Below, piece by piece: positions 9,171-17,455 of a DNA stretch of 64,000 nucleotides. Position 1 is the first letter of the stretch; every line of letters begins with the position of its first letter. The stretch lies in NCBI RefSeq assembly GCF_004136555.1, contig NZ_NOIT01000012.1, positions 62,001-126,000 on the forward strand, written 5' to 3'. The notes under the pieces were generated by a model, which was not told where the DNA came from, searched no databases, and saw nothing but the letters and a program-made list of their open reading frames with translations. The translations under genes were made by a program, and so were the position numbers. The stretch is from Kocuria carniphila. GTDB taxonomy: Bacteria; Actinomycetota; Actinomycetes; Actinomycetales; Micrococcaceae.

Positions 9171-10660
9171 GCCCGCTGACCCGCCGGCAGCTGCTGGCGC
9201 TTGGCGCGGCAGGGGCCGGTGCCACCGTCGTCGGCGGGACCGGGCTGTGGTGGACCGCCACCGGCGGCCGCGGGTACACCGGTGGTGAGGACCTGATCGA
9301 ACCGCAGGTGCTGGCCAGCCGCGAAGGCGTGCTGGAACTGGACCTGACCGCCGCCCAGACACGCATCCAGGTCGGCGGACGGCAGGCATCCGTGAAGGCT
9401 TTCAACGGCTCCCTTCCCGGCCCGACTCTGCGCGTGGCACCCGGAGATACAGTGCGGGTTGCGATGACCAACCGTCTGGAGGCGCCGACGAACCTGCACG
9501 TGCACGGGATGCACGTTTCCCCGGAAGGCAACGGCGATAACCCGTTCGTGAGTATCGCACCCGGTGGGTCCTTCAACTATGAGTTCGCCTTGCCCGCCGA
9601 CCATCCGCCGGGCACCTACTGGTACCACCCGCACCGCCACGGCCACGTGGCCGATCAGGTCGCCGCTGGACTCTACGGGGCCATCATCGTTGAGGACACC
9701 GAGCCGGTCCCGGTCACCCGGGAGCGGGTCATGGTGGTCTCGGATCTGACCCTGGATGCTTCGGGCAACCTCGCCGAGGTGAGTCAGATGCAACAGATGA
9801 TGGGCCGGGAAGGTGAGGTCGTGCTGGTCAACGGAGCGGTCCGCCCGCAACTGAACGCCGCGCCCGGGGAGCGGGAACGGTGGCGAATCGTGAACGCCTG
9901 CCCCTCCCGGTACCTCCGACTGCGGTTGGAGGGCCAGCAGGTGCGGGTGCTCAGCCGCGACCTCGGCCGCCTGCCGACCCCCGAGGACATCACCGAAGTG
10001 GTGCTGGCCCCCGGCAACCGCATCGAGATGCTCGTGGAAACGACCGAGGGCTCCTCCACGCTGGTCGCCGCACCGGTGGACCGCGGCGGCATGGACGCCA
10101 TGATGGGCGGGACCATGATGGGTGACAACGAGACCGGTAGCGGCGAGCCGGTCGAGCTGCTCACTCTGACAGTGTCCGGAGCACCCGTCCAAAAACCTCC
10201 ACCTGTGCCTGAAGGACCGGGCCTGCGAGATCTGCGCGGGGAGCCGATCACCGCCCGCCGCACACTGGACTTCGCCATGGGCATGGGCGGCGGGGCCATG
10301 ATGGGCAGTGGGGGCGGTGAGGGGGACACCACGATGATGGCCTTCACCATCAACGGCCAGGAGTTCGGCCCCGACCGGGTCGACACCCCCGTGGCGGCCG
10401 GGACCGTGGAGGAGTGGACCCTGAAAAACTCCAGTCCCATGGACCACCCCATCCACCTGCACGTATGGCCCATGCAGATCGTCCAGGACGGAAACCGCGA
10501 CCTCTCCGAACCGAGGTGGCAGGACGTAGTGAACGTCCCGGCCCGCAGCCAGGTAAAAGTCCTCATCGCCTTCGAGGACTTTCCCGGGAAGACCGTCTAC
10601 CACTGCCACATCCTCGACCACGAGGACCAGGGCATGATGGGCACCGTAGAAGCCCGCTGA
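9167..10660 (+). CDS. Multicopper oxidase (CueO/CopA-like), probably exported by Tat
   Basis: A 497-residue multicopper oxidase. The N-terminus carries a twin-arginine-like signal (TRRQLLALGAAG). Copper-site motifs are NLHVHGMH, WYHPHRHGH, HPIHLHVW and YHCHILDHEDQGMM, the last with a Met axial ligand for the type 1 copper. Two Met/Gly-rich stretches (MDAMMGGTMMG and MGMGGGAMMG) recall the Met-rich insert of CueO that binds Cu(I). It would oxidise Cu(I) to the less toxic Cu(II) outside the membrane. The GTG start is coupled to the SHOCT gene. It is the last cargo gene before the transposon end. Confidence 0.93.
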   Translation: MSPLTRRQLLALGAAGAGATVVGGTGLWWTATGGRGYTGGEDLIEPQVLASREGVLELDLTAAQTRIQVGGRQASVKAFNGSLPGPTLRVAPGDTVRVAMTNRLEAPTNLHVHGMHVSPEGNGDNPFVSIAPGGSFNYEFALPADHPPGTYWYHPHRHGHVADQVAAGLYGAIIVEDTEPVPVTRERVMVVSDLTLDASGNLAEVSQMQQMMGREGEVVLVNGAVRPQLNAAPGERERWRIVNACPSRYLRLRLEGQQVRVLSRDLGRLPTPEDITEVVLAPGNRIEMLVETTEGSSTLVAAPVDRGGMDAMMGGTMMGDNETGSGEPVELLTLTVSGAPVQKPPPVPEGPGLRDLRGEPITARRTLDFAMGMGGGAMMGSGGGEGDTTMMAFTINGQEFGPDRVDTPVAAGTVEEWTLKNSSPMDHPIHLHVWPMQIVQDGNRDLSEPRWQDVVNVPARSQVKVLIAFEDFPGKTVYHCHILDHEDQGMMGTVEAR

Positions 10661-10789
10661 CCGCGACGTGCGGTGACGACCGTGGCGACACAGTGCTCCG
10701 TGCCCTGCGCCGCCAGGCGAAAAAATGAGGGAAGCGCCGAAGAACAAGATCAGCAGGGTCGTCGATCAGAGCGCGGCCTCCAGCAGATA

Positions 10790-10837
10790 GTGCAGCCGAC
10801 TTCGGACATTCCGTGCAGCCGACTTCTGAAAATGACA
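10790..10837 (-). repeat. Terminal repeat of the Tn402-like element (end plus inner iteron)
   Basis: Read from the right, 10837-10813 begins TGTCATTTTCAGAAG and ends TCGGCTGCAC, 25 bp in all, very close to the ends of Tn402/Tn5053 and class 1 integrons. A second copy of the inner part (GTGCAGCCGACTTC) lies at 10790-10803, 23 bp inward, like the repeated TniA-binding sites known in this family. The outermost TGTCA faces right, so the element lies to the left. The flanking five bases (10838-10842, ATTCA) would be one copy of a 5-bp target duplication; the partner is outside the window. Confidence 0.8.
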
Positions 10838-10866
10838 ATTCACACCGCATGTTTCCGCGGTTCGGC

Positions 10867-10933
10867 CTGTCTCGTAGCTATGTGCTTTATCCATGCCCCT
10901 AAAATCGAATACTCAACGTCAGTTGCGAGACAG
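10867..10933. promoter_or_regulatory. Probable resolvase binding site next to the second resolvase
   Basis: Inverted copies of an 8-mer, CTGTCTCG at 10867-10874 and CGAGACAG at 10926-10933, lie just before the second resolvase gene. Read inward both give TGTCTCG followed by A/T-richer sequence, a resolvase half-site pattern. The region between them holds AT-rich stretches that could include the resolvase promoter. The Tn402-like element ends 30 bp to the left, so it probably inserted within or beside this res region. Confidence 0.5.
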
Positions 10934-10944
10934 ATGAGGTGGAC

Positions 10945-11538
10945 ATGGGGAAGCTGATCGGCTATGCCCGAGTGTCGACGCGGCAACAGGACGCAGACCG
11001 CCAAGTGTCTGACCTCCTGGGTGCCGGTGTGCGGCGCGATGACATCTATGTCGACAGTGGAGTGTCTGGAGGGCGTGCTTCGCGTCCGCAGTTTGACCGG
11101 GCGGTCGCTGCGCTCGAGTCGGGGGACACTCTGGTGATCACCACGCTGGACCGGCTGGGCCGCTCGACGCAGAACATGCTGGCCTTCGCCGAGGCACTGC
11201 GGGCGAGGGGAGCGGGGCTGAGGGTGCTCAACCTGGGTGGGGGAGACGTGGACACTGCCACCCCGATGGGTTCGATGGTGTTCACGGTCATGGCGGCCTT
11301 GGCCCAGATGGAGTTGGAGATCAAGCGGGAGCGGATCACCGACTCGGTGGCCAAGCGCCGGGCCGCCGGCCAGGACCTCGGCGGGCGCCGCCCGACCTTC
11401 ACCGACTCCCAGATCCGCAACGCCCTCCGACTGATTGACGGTGGGGAGCCGGCTACCCAGGTCGCCCGCGACCTCGGGATGTCGAGGGCTACCCTCTACC
11501 GGCGGATCCGGGAGCTGCCGCCAGCGACGAGCATCTGA
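10945..11538 (+). CDS. Serine resolvase/invertase (target-side resolvase)
   Basis: A 197-residue small serine recombinase: GYARVST with catalytic Ser11, LDRLGRSTQNML, an FTVMAALAQMELEIKRERI core helix, and a C-terminal helix-turn-helix (TQVARDLGMSRATLYRRI). The ATG at 10945 is preferred over a GTG at 10939 because GAGG precedes it. It differs strongly from TniR at 2274, which suits a resolvase of the recipient plasmid or of another transposon into whose res site the Tn402-like element went. A 3' remnant of a close relative lies at 33904-33957. Confidence 0.92.
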   Translation: MGKLIGYARVSTRQQDADRQVSDLLGAGVRRDDIYVDSGVSGGRASRPQFDRAVAALESGDTLVITTLDRLGRSTQNMLAFAEALRARGAGLRVLNLGGGDVDTATPMGSMVFTVMAALAQMELEIKRERITDSVAKRRAAGQDLGGRRPTFTDSQIRNALRLIDGGEPATQVARDLGMSRATLYRRIRELPPATSI

Positions 11539-11692
11539 GGCCGTCGTTATCTGTGGACATCGTGATGCGTATGACGCACCTGAGCGGGCTTTTCACCGGG
11601 CGGGGTAATCGGGCATGACAACGCCTCGCGGTTGCTTACTGAGCGAACAGGCGTGCAGTGACTCGGATGGGGTCCGGCTTACGTACGGCGGA

Positions 11693-12688
11693 TCAGGTGT
11701 CGAGGAAGTCCCACTCGCTACCCAGCACCCACCGCAGCGCGCTCATCTTCCCGTTCAGCACCCCGATTTCGAAGTCCGTGTACGGCCCGAGTTGCCCGGG
11801 CTCGGTATAGGTAGCCTCGACCCTTGCACGGCCGGGGCCGGCGACGGCCTGGTTGCGCTCGAGCTCCTCCGCGTCCCCTTCCCGTTCGGCGCGGTAGTCG
11901 GCCTGCAAGGACCGGTGGTACCAGATACGGTCGAACATCTCCTTCTCCGCGGCGACGATGTCGTCCAGCCGACGGGGCTCTTCTTGGAAGTCAGTCTCCT
12001 CGAAAAGCTCCTCGATCTCCTCACCGAAGTAGTCGCGCAGGACCACGTCGAGGCCGTCCACCCCAAGGGCGTATCGGCTACCGGTTCCGTCGAACGCATC
12101 CGCAATGTCGTCATGCGGCTCCCGCTTATCGCCATTCGCCCGAGAGAAGTCGGTGTGGTTGGTGGTGACGAAGGCGTGCGGGTGCTCCGCGAGGTCCGCT
12201 CCCTGTGTGGCGATCTGGTAAAGCTCGAATATGACGGCGTCAGCGACACTGTTCTTCCCGCTGTGGAAGGGCGCAGCTTTTCTCAACCCCCGCTCGACGA
12301 CGCGCTTTATCTCGGCCTCTGATTGCTCGACGATCTGACCGGCGACGAGGAGCTCACGGATATCCCGGAAGTTCCGGGTCGTCATCGCGCCGACGAGCGG
12401 GAGGTGCCGGCCGAGGTTTTCGATGACCTCCACGGCATGAGCATCGTCGTCGCTGCCGTAGGTCACGAGGTCATGGCGGATCTGCTTGAACCGGCCCGCG
12501 ATGCTGGACGTCATCGCCGCCTGCACGCGGGCTTCGTTGCGGTCGAACTCCTCAATGACCACGGGCGGAACCAGCAGCTTCACCTCTCCCTGACAAATGA
12601 GTACCCGCAGAGCGACGATCCAGCGCTGCCCATCTCGACGTTGCGCAAGGTCGAGACATGTAGAGGTGTCGATGAGGAGGTGCAGCAC
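11693..12688 (-). CDS. PIN-domain (DUF4935-like) putative nuclease
   Basis: A 331-residue protein with a PIN-type start (HLLIDTSTCLDLAQ), a VIEEFDRNE acidic segment near residue 45, and later acidic positions (SVADAVIFELY near 147; FVTTNHTDF near 174), as in large PIN/DUF4935 proteins. PIN domains cut RNA with acidic residues and Mg2+. The size is well above toxin VapC proteins, and no antitoxin gene is adjacent. The start is GTG at 12688. It stands alone between the resolvase and IS-rich DNA. A role in stress response or phage defence is possible but not shown. Confidence 0.65.
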   Translation of the reverse strand: MLHLLIDTSTCLDLAQRRDGQRWIVALRVLICQGEVKLLVPPVVIEEFDRNEARVQAAMTSSIAGRFKQIRHDLVTYGSDDDAHAVEVIENLGRHLPLVGAMTTRNFRDIRELLVAGQIVEQSEAEIKRVVERGLRKAAPFHSGKNSVADAVIFELYQIATQGADLAEHPHAFVTTNHTDFSRANGDKREPHDDIADAFDGTGSRYALGVDGLDVVLRDYFGEEIEELFEETDFQEEPRRLDDIVAAEKEMFDRIWYHRSLQADYRAEREGDAEELERNQAVAGPGRARVEATYTEPGQLGPYTDFEIGVLNGKMSALRWVLGSEWDFLDT

Positions 12689-12898
12689 GAGATCAGCCTA
12701 CGGGGAGCGTTGCCTCCGCGGGTGATGCTCGGCACGCCCGAGCCCCGTCCTGAGAACCAAGGCGGTGCATCGCTACAGCCTCTGCACCATCTATCTAGTA
12801 CTCGGCGAGGTCGGCATGGGGTCCTCGCCGCTCGGCAGCGTGGAACCGAATCGGGGCGGCGCGAGGGAAGGTCTTCTTCGACCGTCTGAAGGGTGGTG

Positions 12899-13381
12899 TC
12901 AGTCGTGAGGGTTGTTGGGGTGTCCGAAAGTATGTGCTGTCGCGGAGTGCGACGTGGCCTGCGGGGTCTGCTTGGTTCGACGGAGCAGGGCCAGGCGGAC
13001 GATAGACACCAGGACGATCACCAGCGCGAGGCTGAAAAAAATCATGTCCAGCGCATTCCACCCATCGTCCAGGCGCCACAGGGACGAGGCGGCAATCCAG
13101 GTGCCCATGAAGACACCGAACCAATTCTCCCCGCGCGTCCCGTGGCGTGGTCCCCGCCGCTGGTACTCCTCCAGGCCGGCAGGGGGCCCGAAGATGGACA
13201 GGGTCCGGCCGGCTTTGTGAGAAGCCCGGATCTGATAGAGCCCCAGCCCCACCCCGAACAAGCCCAGCGTGGCCGCGAAAAGCGCCATCAACGCCGTTCC
13301 TGGATTGCTGGTGGTTCCCAGGCTCACGACCCCAATCAGGACGCACAGCCCCATCGCGATCGTGAAGAAGTAGTTCCGCAT
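12899..13381 (-). CDS. Small multi-pass membrane protein, unknown function
   Basis: About 160 residues with four hydrophobic segments (FTIAMGLCVLIGVVSL; ALMALFAATLGLFGVGLGLY; WFGVFMGTWIAASSLW; MIFFSLALVIVLVSIVRLAL), a basic loop between the second and third, and a His/Asn-rich tail. The ATG at 13381 (MRNYFFTIAMG) places the first helix at the N-terminus; a GTG-started longer form from 13441 is possible. No known domain was recognised. An IS5-family element lies about 100 bp upstream and may affect its promoter. Confidence 0.6.
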   Translation of the reverse strand: MRNYFFTIAMGLCVLIGVVSLGTTSNPGTALMALFAATLGLFGVGLGLYQIRASHKAGRTLSIFGPPAGLEEYQRRGPRHGTRGENWFGVFMGTWIAASSLWRLDDGWNALDMIFFSLALVIVLVSIVRLALLRRTKQTPQATSHSATAHTFGHPNNPHD

Positions 13382-13477
13382 CTTCCCCCATCTGGTGGTA
13401 CGTCTTGTGCTCGAGAGCTGCGATGACAGTTCGCGGCACATCGTGGAGCTCCGGATGTCCGGAGTACGAGTCCCTAA

Positions 13478-14383
13478 GAAGTGGTTTCAATAGTCTTTCC
13501 GGGGCAGACGCCGTGCGCAGATGACAGTGATGGCCAGGGTCGCCACAGCGGTGATGGTGGTAGCACTGCGGTCGTAGCGGATGGCCAGGCGACGGAAGGC
13601 CAGCAACCAGGAGATGGTGCGTTCCACCACCCAGCGGTGCCGGCCCAGGCGTTCGCTGGAGTCCACCCCGATGCGGGCGATGCGGGCGGTGATCCCGCGC
13701 CGGCGCAGGTAGCGGCGGACTCGTCGGTTGTCGTATGCCTTGTCCGCGTGCAGCTTGACCGGTCGGCGCCGTGGACGGCCGCGGCCTCGGCCCTTGACCG
13801 GGCTCAAACCGTCCAGGATCGGCTCCACGAGCATGGAGTCGTGGCGGTTGGCTCCGGTGATCGCCACCGCCAGCGGCAACCCGTCGGCAGTGACCAGCAG
13901 GTGGTACTTCGTGCCGAGTTTGCCGCGATCCGTGGGATTGGGGCCGGTCAGTTCACCCCCCTTTTCGCCCGGACACTCACCGAATCCAAAGACGCCCTCG
14001 ACCAGTCCAGCGCCCCGTCCTGGCCGAGCTGGTCCAGGACGGTGTGGTGGAGCTTCTCCCACACCCCGGCCTCCTGCCAGGCCCGCAGTCGGCGCCAGCA
14101 GGTGATCCCTGAGCCGAAGCCCAGCTCGGTGGGGAGTTTCTTCCATGCGATGCCGTTCTCGGCCACGAACAGGATGCCTTCCAGCGCGGCCCGGTCATCA
14201 ACCCGAGGCCGCCCGGTGCGCCCGTTCTTCGCCGGCGGGGGTGGCGGGATCAAGGGTTCCAGCAGCTCCCACAGCTGGTCGCTGACCAGTCGTCCGAACG
14301 TTCTCTGACTCGCCATGGCAGTCATGATCACCGGCCTGGTCGACCCCACTCAACGCCTCAGCCGTAACTATTGAAACCACTTC
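13478..14383 (-). mobile_element. Complete IS5-family (IS427-like) insertion sequence
   Basis: A 906-bp element bounded by perfect 17-bp inverted repeats, GAAGTGGTTTCAATAGT at 13478-13494 and its complement at 14367-14383. Both sides show the triplet TAA (13475-13477 and 14384-14386), a 3-bp target duplication as expected for the IS427/IS1031 branch. It landed exactly at the stop codon of the leftward gene at 14383-14790, and the TAG stop there is still formed. Intact ends and duplication indicate a fairly recent insertion. Confidence 0.9.
13487..14325 (-). CDS. IS5-family transposase made by -1 frameshift (orfA/orfB)
   Basis: The transposase is split into orfA (ending near 13948, with the N-terminal LWELLEPLIPP helix-turn-helix part) and orfB (to 13487, with the DDE core: LPLAVAITGANRHDSM, KAYD, and RHRWVVERTISWLLAFRRLAIRYDR). 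They overlap around 13955-13970, where the coding strand reads AAAAGGGGGG. Slipping back one base on the G run joins SVRAK to GGELTGP. This matches the programmed frameshift used by the IS427 group, so the gene is likely functional and not broken. The start at 14325 is one of several close ATGs. Confidence 0.85.
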
Positions 14384-14790
14384 TAAGTGTCCTCGGCCCC
14401 TTCGGTGCGTGGAGTGCTCTTTGCCCGGTGTCGCCACCAGTCGATGGCGACGGCGACCACGGCTAGACCCGCAGCCCCGGCCCATAGCCATCTCGTCACT
14501 GGGTCGTCAGCGCGCACGGCGAGAACGACCCAGATGGCCACGGGTGGAGCCCACAACGCGTATCGGAGATTCGCGGACCTGGGCCGATTCCTTGTCCTTG
14601 AGGAGTCCCGCTGAGCCTTGGCGATGAAGTGCAGATAGAGAATCGCCGGTAGCCCGCCGATCAAGTACACGGCGCAGACAACGAAGGCCTGCGTCTCCGT
14701 GAGGTCGAACCACCCGGTGGCGAACCCGAGCACCGCGGCACAGACAGCGCAGACGAGCAGCGACGTGGCCTCCATGCGTCGATAGTTCAT
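14383..14790 (-). CDS. Four-helix membrane protein, unknown function
   Basis: 135 residues with four hydrophobic helices (SLLVCAVCAAVLGFATGW; FVVCAVYLIGGLPAILYLHF; ALWAPPVAIWVVLAV; WAGAAGLAVVAVAIDWW). The ATG at 14790 follows GGGAGGGG. No family was recognised. The IS5-family element is inserted at its stop codon without changing the protein. It shares no visible operon with its neighbours. Confidence 0.6.
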   Translation of the reverse strand: MNYRRMEATSLLVCAVCAAVLGFATGWFDLTETQAFVVCAVYLIGGLPAILYLHFIAKAQRDSSRTRNRPRSANLRYALWAPPVAIWVVLAVRADDPVTRWLWAGAAGLAVVAVAIDWWRHRAKSTPRTEGAEDT

Positions 14791-15070
14791 GGGCCCCTCC
14801 CTGCCTGTCTGCCACGGTACCGGGGTGGTTCGCATTCGAGAATGAACACTTGTGGGGACCTACCGAGAGCCTTGAAGAGCGGAGATCCACAGGCCCAGAG
14901 ACTGATGGAGACTTGGTGGACTCCGCGACGAGCCGCATTGCGGTAGGGGTTGCCTCCCGCGCATCGGGGGCCGATCTGACCTGGAACGGGGTGGGGCTGA
15001 GGGTGGGAGCACTCTTCCTGCAAAAGTATGGACAACTCGAGGGGCCTGATATTTCTACCTTGCGGTAAGA

Positions 15071-15601
15071 ATGGAGGATGTCCTCAGATTCTCTGGAGGG
15101 CGACGAAAGGACGTCGTGGAAGTACTCGAGATGGTTGTCACCGGCCTGATGTTCGTGTTCGTGCTGACCATCATCTTCAAGAGCTGGGCCAGACCTACTG
15201 CTCCACGGGCCGGGCACAGCCGGGACCCTGAGGTGGCGGTGGATCGCCCCATCGAGGGAGCCCGGGTGATGATCTGGGGCCCGACCCTGTTCGTAGCAAT
15301 TTTTGCTGTGTTTGTGGCGACTCGCATGGCTTATGAGAATGTCCAAGAGTTCCCCGACTTTCTAGCCTATGGTCTGTTGCTGGCTGCCGGCATTGAGCTG
15401 GTCCTCTATCTGTGTGTCACGCGTGTTTTCGTCGGCCCGGTTCTGGAGACGTTCATTCAGCGTTCGGAGGGCACCTACAACGAGGAGCTGGAGGCCTTCT
15501 ATGTCCGGGAGTATCAAAGGTTCTCGCGTATTCCCCTGGTTTTAGCCGGCGTTTTCGCACCGGCTGGTGTGCTCCTGCTGCTGTGGGCAGTCATCGCATA
15601 A
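15071..15601 (+). CDS. Membrane protein, unknown function
   Basis: 176 residues (ATG at 15071; an internal GTG at 15116 is also possible) with about four hydrophobic helices: MVVTGLMFVFVLTIIF, MIWGPTLFVAIFAVFVATRMA, FLAYGLLLAAGIELVLYLCVT and PLVLAGVFAPAGVLLLLWAVIA. An acidic amphipathic loop (RSEGTYNEELEAFYVREYQRFSR, in two parts) precedes the last helix. No known family is recognised. The IS481 element lies immediately downstream. Confidence 0.55.
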   Translation: MEDVLRFSGGRRKDVVEVLEMVVTGLMFVFVLTIIFKSWARPTAPRAGHSRDPEVAVDRPIEGARVMIWGPTLFVAIFAVFVATRMAYENVQEFPDFLAYGLLLAAGIELVLYLCVTRVFVGPVLETFIQRSEGTYNEELEAFYVREYQRFSRIPLVLAGVFAPAGVLLLLWAVIA

Positions 15602-15617
15602 GAACACCAGCCCTGGC

Positions 15618-16616
15618 CTAGCTGTAGTTCCCCGTGAGGTTGTGAACGCGGACTGAGGGGACGTTGCCGCTGATGCCGGTGTGGGGTCGGTGGTGATTGT
15701 AGTGGTGGAGCCAGTCCTGATAGGTGGCCGCGCGGGATTCCTCGGAGTCGTATGCGCTGGCGTAGGCCCATTCGGCGACCAGGGTGCGGTTGAAGCGCTC
15801 CACCTTGCCGTTGGTCTGCGGCCGGTAGGGGCGGGTTCTCTTGTGCTCGATCTGCCCCAGGGCCGCGGCGAAGGTGCGCGACCGGTAGCAGGACCCGTTG
15901 TCGGTCATCACCGCGATGATGGTGATCCCGGCCGTGGCGAAGAAACCCTGGGCCCTCCCCAGGAAGCCGGCAGCGGTCTCCTTTCGCTCATCGTCGAGGA
16001 TCTCGGAATAGACCAACCGGGAGTGATCATCGATGGCGTGATGCAGATAGCGATAGCCGCGTGAGCCGCGGGCCCCGGCGCGTGCGGCGCGGTCGCGCAC
16101 CACACCGGCCTGCCGGTCCGGTGCCGATCCGCGCCCGTGCACCCGCCATCCTCCGCCGGCGGGGATGCGTCCGAGCTTCTTGATGTCCAGGTGCACCAGT
16201 TCCCCGGGCCGGGACTTTTCGTAGCGCACGGGAGTGGACCGGCGCACCGGCAAACCGGTGGCCCGGTCCACCTGGGTCAGCAGCGGCATCCGGTACCGGG
16301 CCAGCACCCGCCCGACCGTTGAACGCGGCAGACCCAGGTGGTAGCCGATCCGGTGCAGGCCCCACCGGCGGGTGACGCGCAGCGCGATGATCCGCCGCTC
16401 GGTGCGTGCTGCCAGGCGCCGCGGGCACCTGCGGGGTCGACTGGACCGGTCGGTCAGTGGCTCACCGGCCCGGTACCGGCCGGCCCATTTCGAGGCTGTG
16501 GCCGGTGAGACCTGGAACCGCTCGGCGGCCCGGCGGATGGACCAGCCCTGATCGATGATGAGCACCGCCAGACGTAGCCGGCCCACCGGCGTCAAAGGAG
16601 CGTTAGCGTGGGACAC
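15618..16616 (-). CDS. IS481-family transposase
   Basis: About 332 residues: an N-terminal helix-turn-helix (AAERFQVSPATASKWAGRYR) and the rve DDE core with HLDIKKLG, AIDDHSRLVYSEI, MTDNGSCY and NGKVERFNRTL. It is a normal, unbroken IS481 transposase. The GTG at 16616 (SHANAPLTPVGRLRL) matches the usual start of this family. The reading frame runs out of the element at 15623: the last two codons AGC TAG lie in the flanking target duplication, so the stop is supplied by the target site. Confidence 0.93.
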   Translation of the reverse strand: MSHANAPLTPVGRLRLAVLIIDQGWSIRRAAERFQVSPATASKWAGRYRAGEPLTDRSSRPRRCPRRLAARTERRIIALRVTRRWGLHRIGYHLGLPRSTVGRVLARYRMPLLTQVDRATGLPVRRSTPVRYEKSRPGELVHLDIKKLGRIPAGGGWRVHGRGSAPDRQAGVVRDRAARAGARGSRGYRYLHHAIDDHSRLVYSEILDDERKETAAGFLGRAQGFFATAGITIIAVMTDNGSCYRSRTFAAALGQIEHKRTRPYRPQTNGKVERFNRTLVAEWAYASAYDSEESRAATYQDWLHHYNHHRPHTGISGNVPSVRVHNLTGNYS

Positions 16617-16713
16617 GAAGACCTCCGTGTTCAGGACAGTGAGTGTGGTGACCCACATCCTGCACGGAGGTCTTCGCCTACCTCAGCCGTTCACAACGTG
16701 TCGGGGAACTACA
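15623..16713 (-). mobile_element. Complete IS481-family insertion sequence
   Basis: A 1091-bp element whose imperfect inverted repeats start TGTAGTTCCCCG and run to TTGTGAACG (15623-15648 and 16688-16713). It is flanked by a perfect 6-bp direct repeat CCTAGC (15617-15622 and 16714-16719), a target duplication. Ends and duplication are intact, so the insertion is recent on this scale. The site is intergenic, between a membrane protein gene and another unknown gene. Confidence 0.92.
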
Positions 16714-16735
16714 CCTAGCGGGCGCGCGAGGGCGT

Positions 16736-16753
16736 GACGTCGTAAACGACGTC
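16736..16753. repeat. Perfect 18-bp palindrome
   Basis: GACGTCGTAAACGACGTC has two perfect 8-bp arms around a central AA. It lies 93 bp upstream of the unknown gene at 16847, just outside the IS481 element. It may be an operator or a partition/recombination site; nothing else identifies it. Confidence 0.5.
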
Positions 16754-16846
16754 GGTACGGGGCCGCCCACTCCGCGAGGGGGCATCACCTGACCACACCA
16801 ACCCCGGTAAAGGGTGCACTAGGGGTTCGGCTTCGGGCGGAGCCTG

Positions 16847-17455
16847 ATGAGGGTCCCCTTTTGTGCGCCGAGACTGCCGCCCACATTGGGCGGTAGCGTC
16901 GCGAACGTGGACGTGGATGCTGGTGCCGTTGGGTGCGACATTCGACCCGCCGGCGGACTCTCGATCCCCACGGTTGGTCAGCTCATCAGGCGCGCCTTGC
17001 CGACAAGTGCGGTGGCGGTGATCAGCTTTCCGGCGCTGGCGTGGTTCCTGCCCGATGCTGCGCCGGAGCTGCTGTGGTTCCTGGCTACCTTGGCCGTCTT
17101 CGGGTTGCTGATGCTCGTCCACTACTTCGCTCAGGCCCCACGTCCTCGTTTCAACAAGAAGGTCAGCAGGGTGCGATGGCAGGGGGCGCTGTCCTCGGCA
17201 CCGAAGTTCAGGATCGTGCCGTCGGATCCCGACGTCCGGACCGCTGCGGGCCTGGCCGCCTGCGCCATCGTCGAGGGGCTTGTGGTGATGGTGGCTGTCC
17301 TGCTGGGCATGTTCCTCGGTGAGCTCGTCCGGCCGGAGTTTCCGTGGGTGTTGGCCTCTTGTGGGGCGTTGGGGGTCGCGATCGGTTCCGCCTTCCGGAT
17401 CCGGCGCGCCTGGTGCTATCTGCACGTGCTGCACGCTGGGTCGCGGTCCGATTGA
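16847..17455 (+). CDS. Membrane protein, unknown function
   Basis: 202 residues with about four hydrophobic helices: AVAVISFPALAWFL, LLWFLATLAVFGLLMLVHYF, GLAACAIVEGLVVMVAVLLGMFL and FPWVLASCGALGVAIGSAF. A basic loop (RPRFNKKVSRVRW) follows the second. The first 40 residues look less like coding protein, and an in-frame GTG near 16906 may be the true start. No known domain was recognised and no operon partner is adjacent. Confidence 0.5.
   Translation: MRVPFCAPRLPPTLGGSVANVDVDAGAVGCDIRPAGGLSIPTVGQLIRRALPTSAVAVISFPALAWFLPDAAPELLWFLATLAVFGLLMLVHYFAQAPRPRFNKKVSRVRWQGALSSAPKFRIVPSDPDVRTAAGLAACAIVEGLVVMVAVLLGMFLGELVRPEFPWVLASCGALGVAIGSAFRIRRAWCYLHVLHAGSRSD

Noticed and set aside
13487-14349. IS5 transposase as a broken pseudogene
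   Set aside because: The two frames overlap at a slippery A4G6 run and both ends and the target duplication are intact, which fits programmed frameshifting better than decay.
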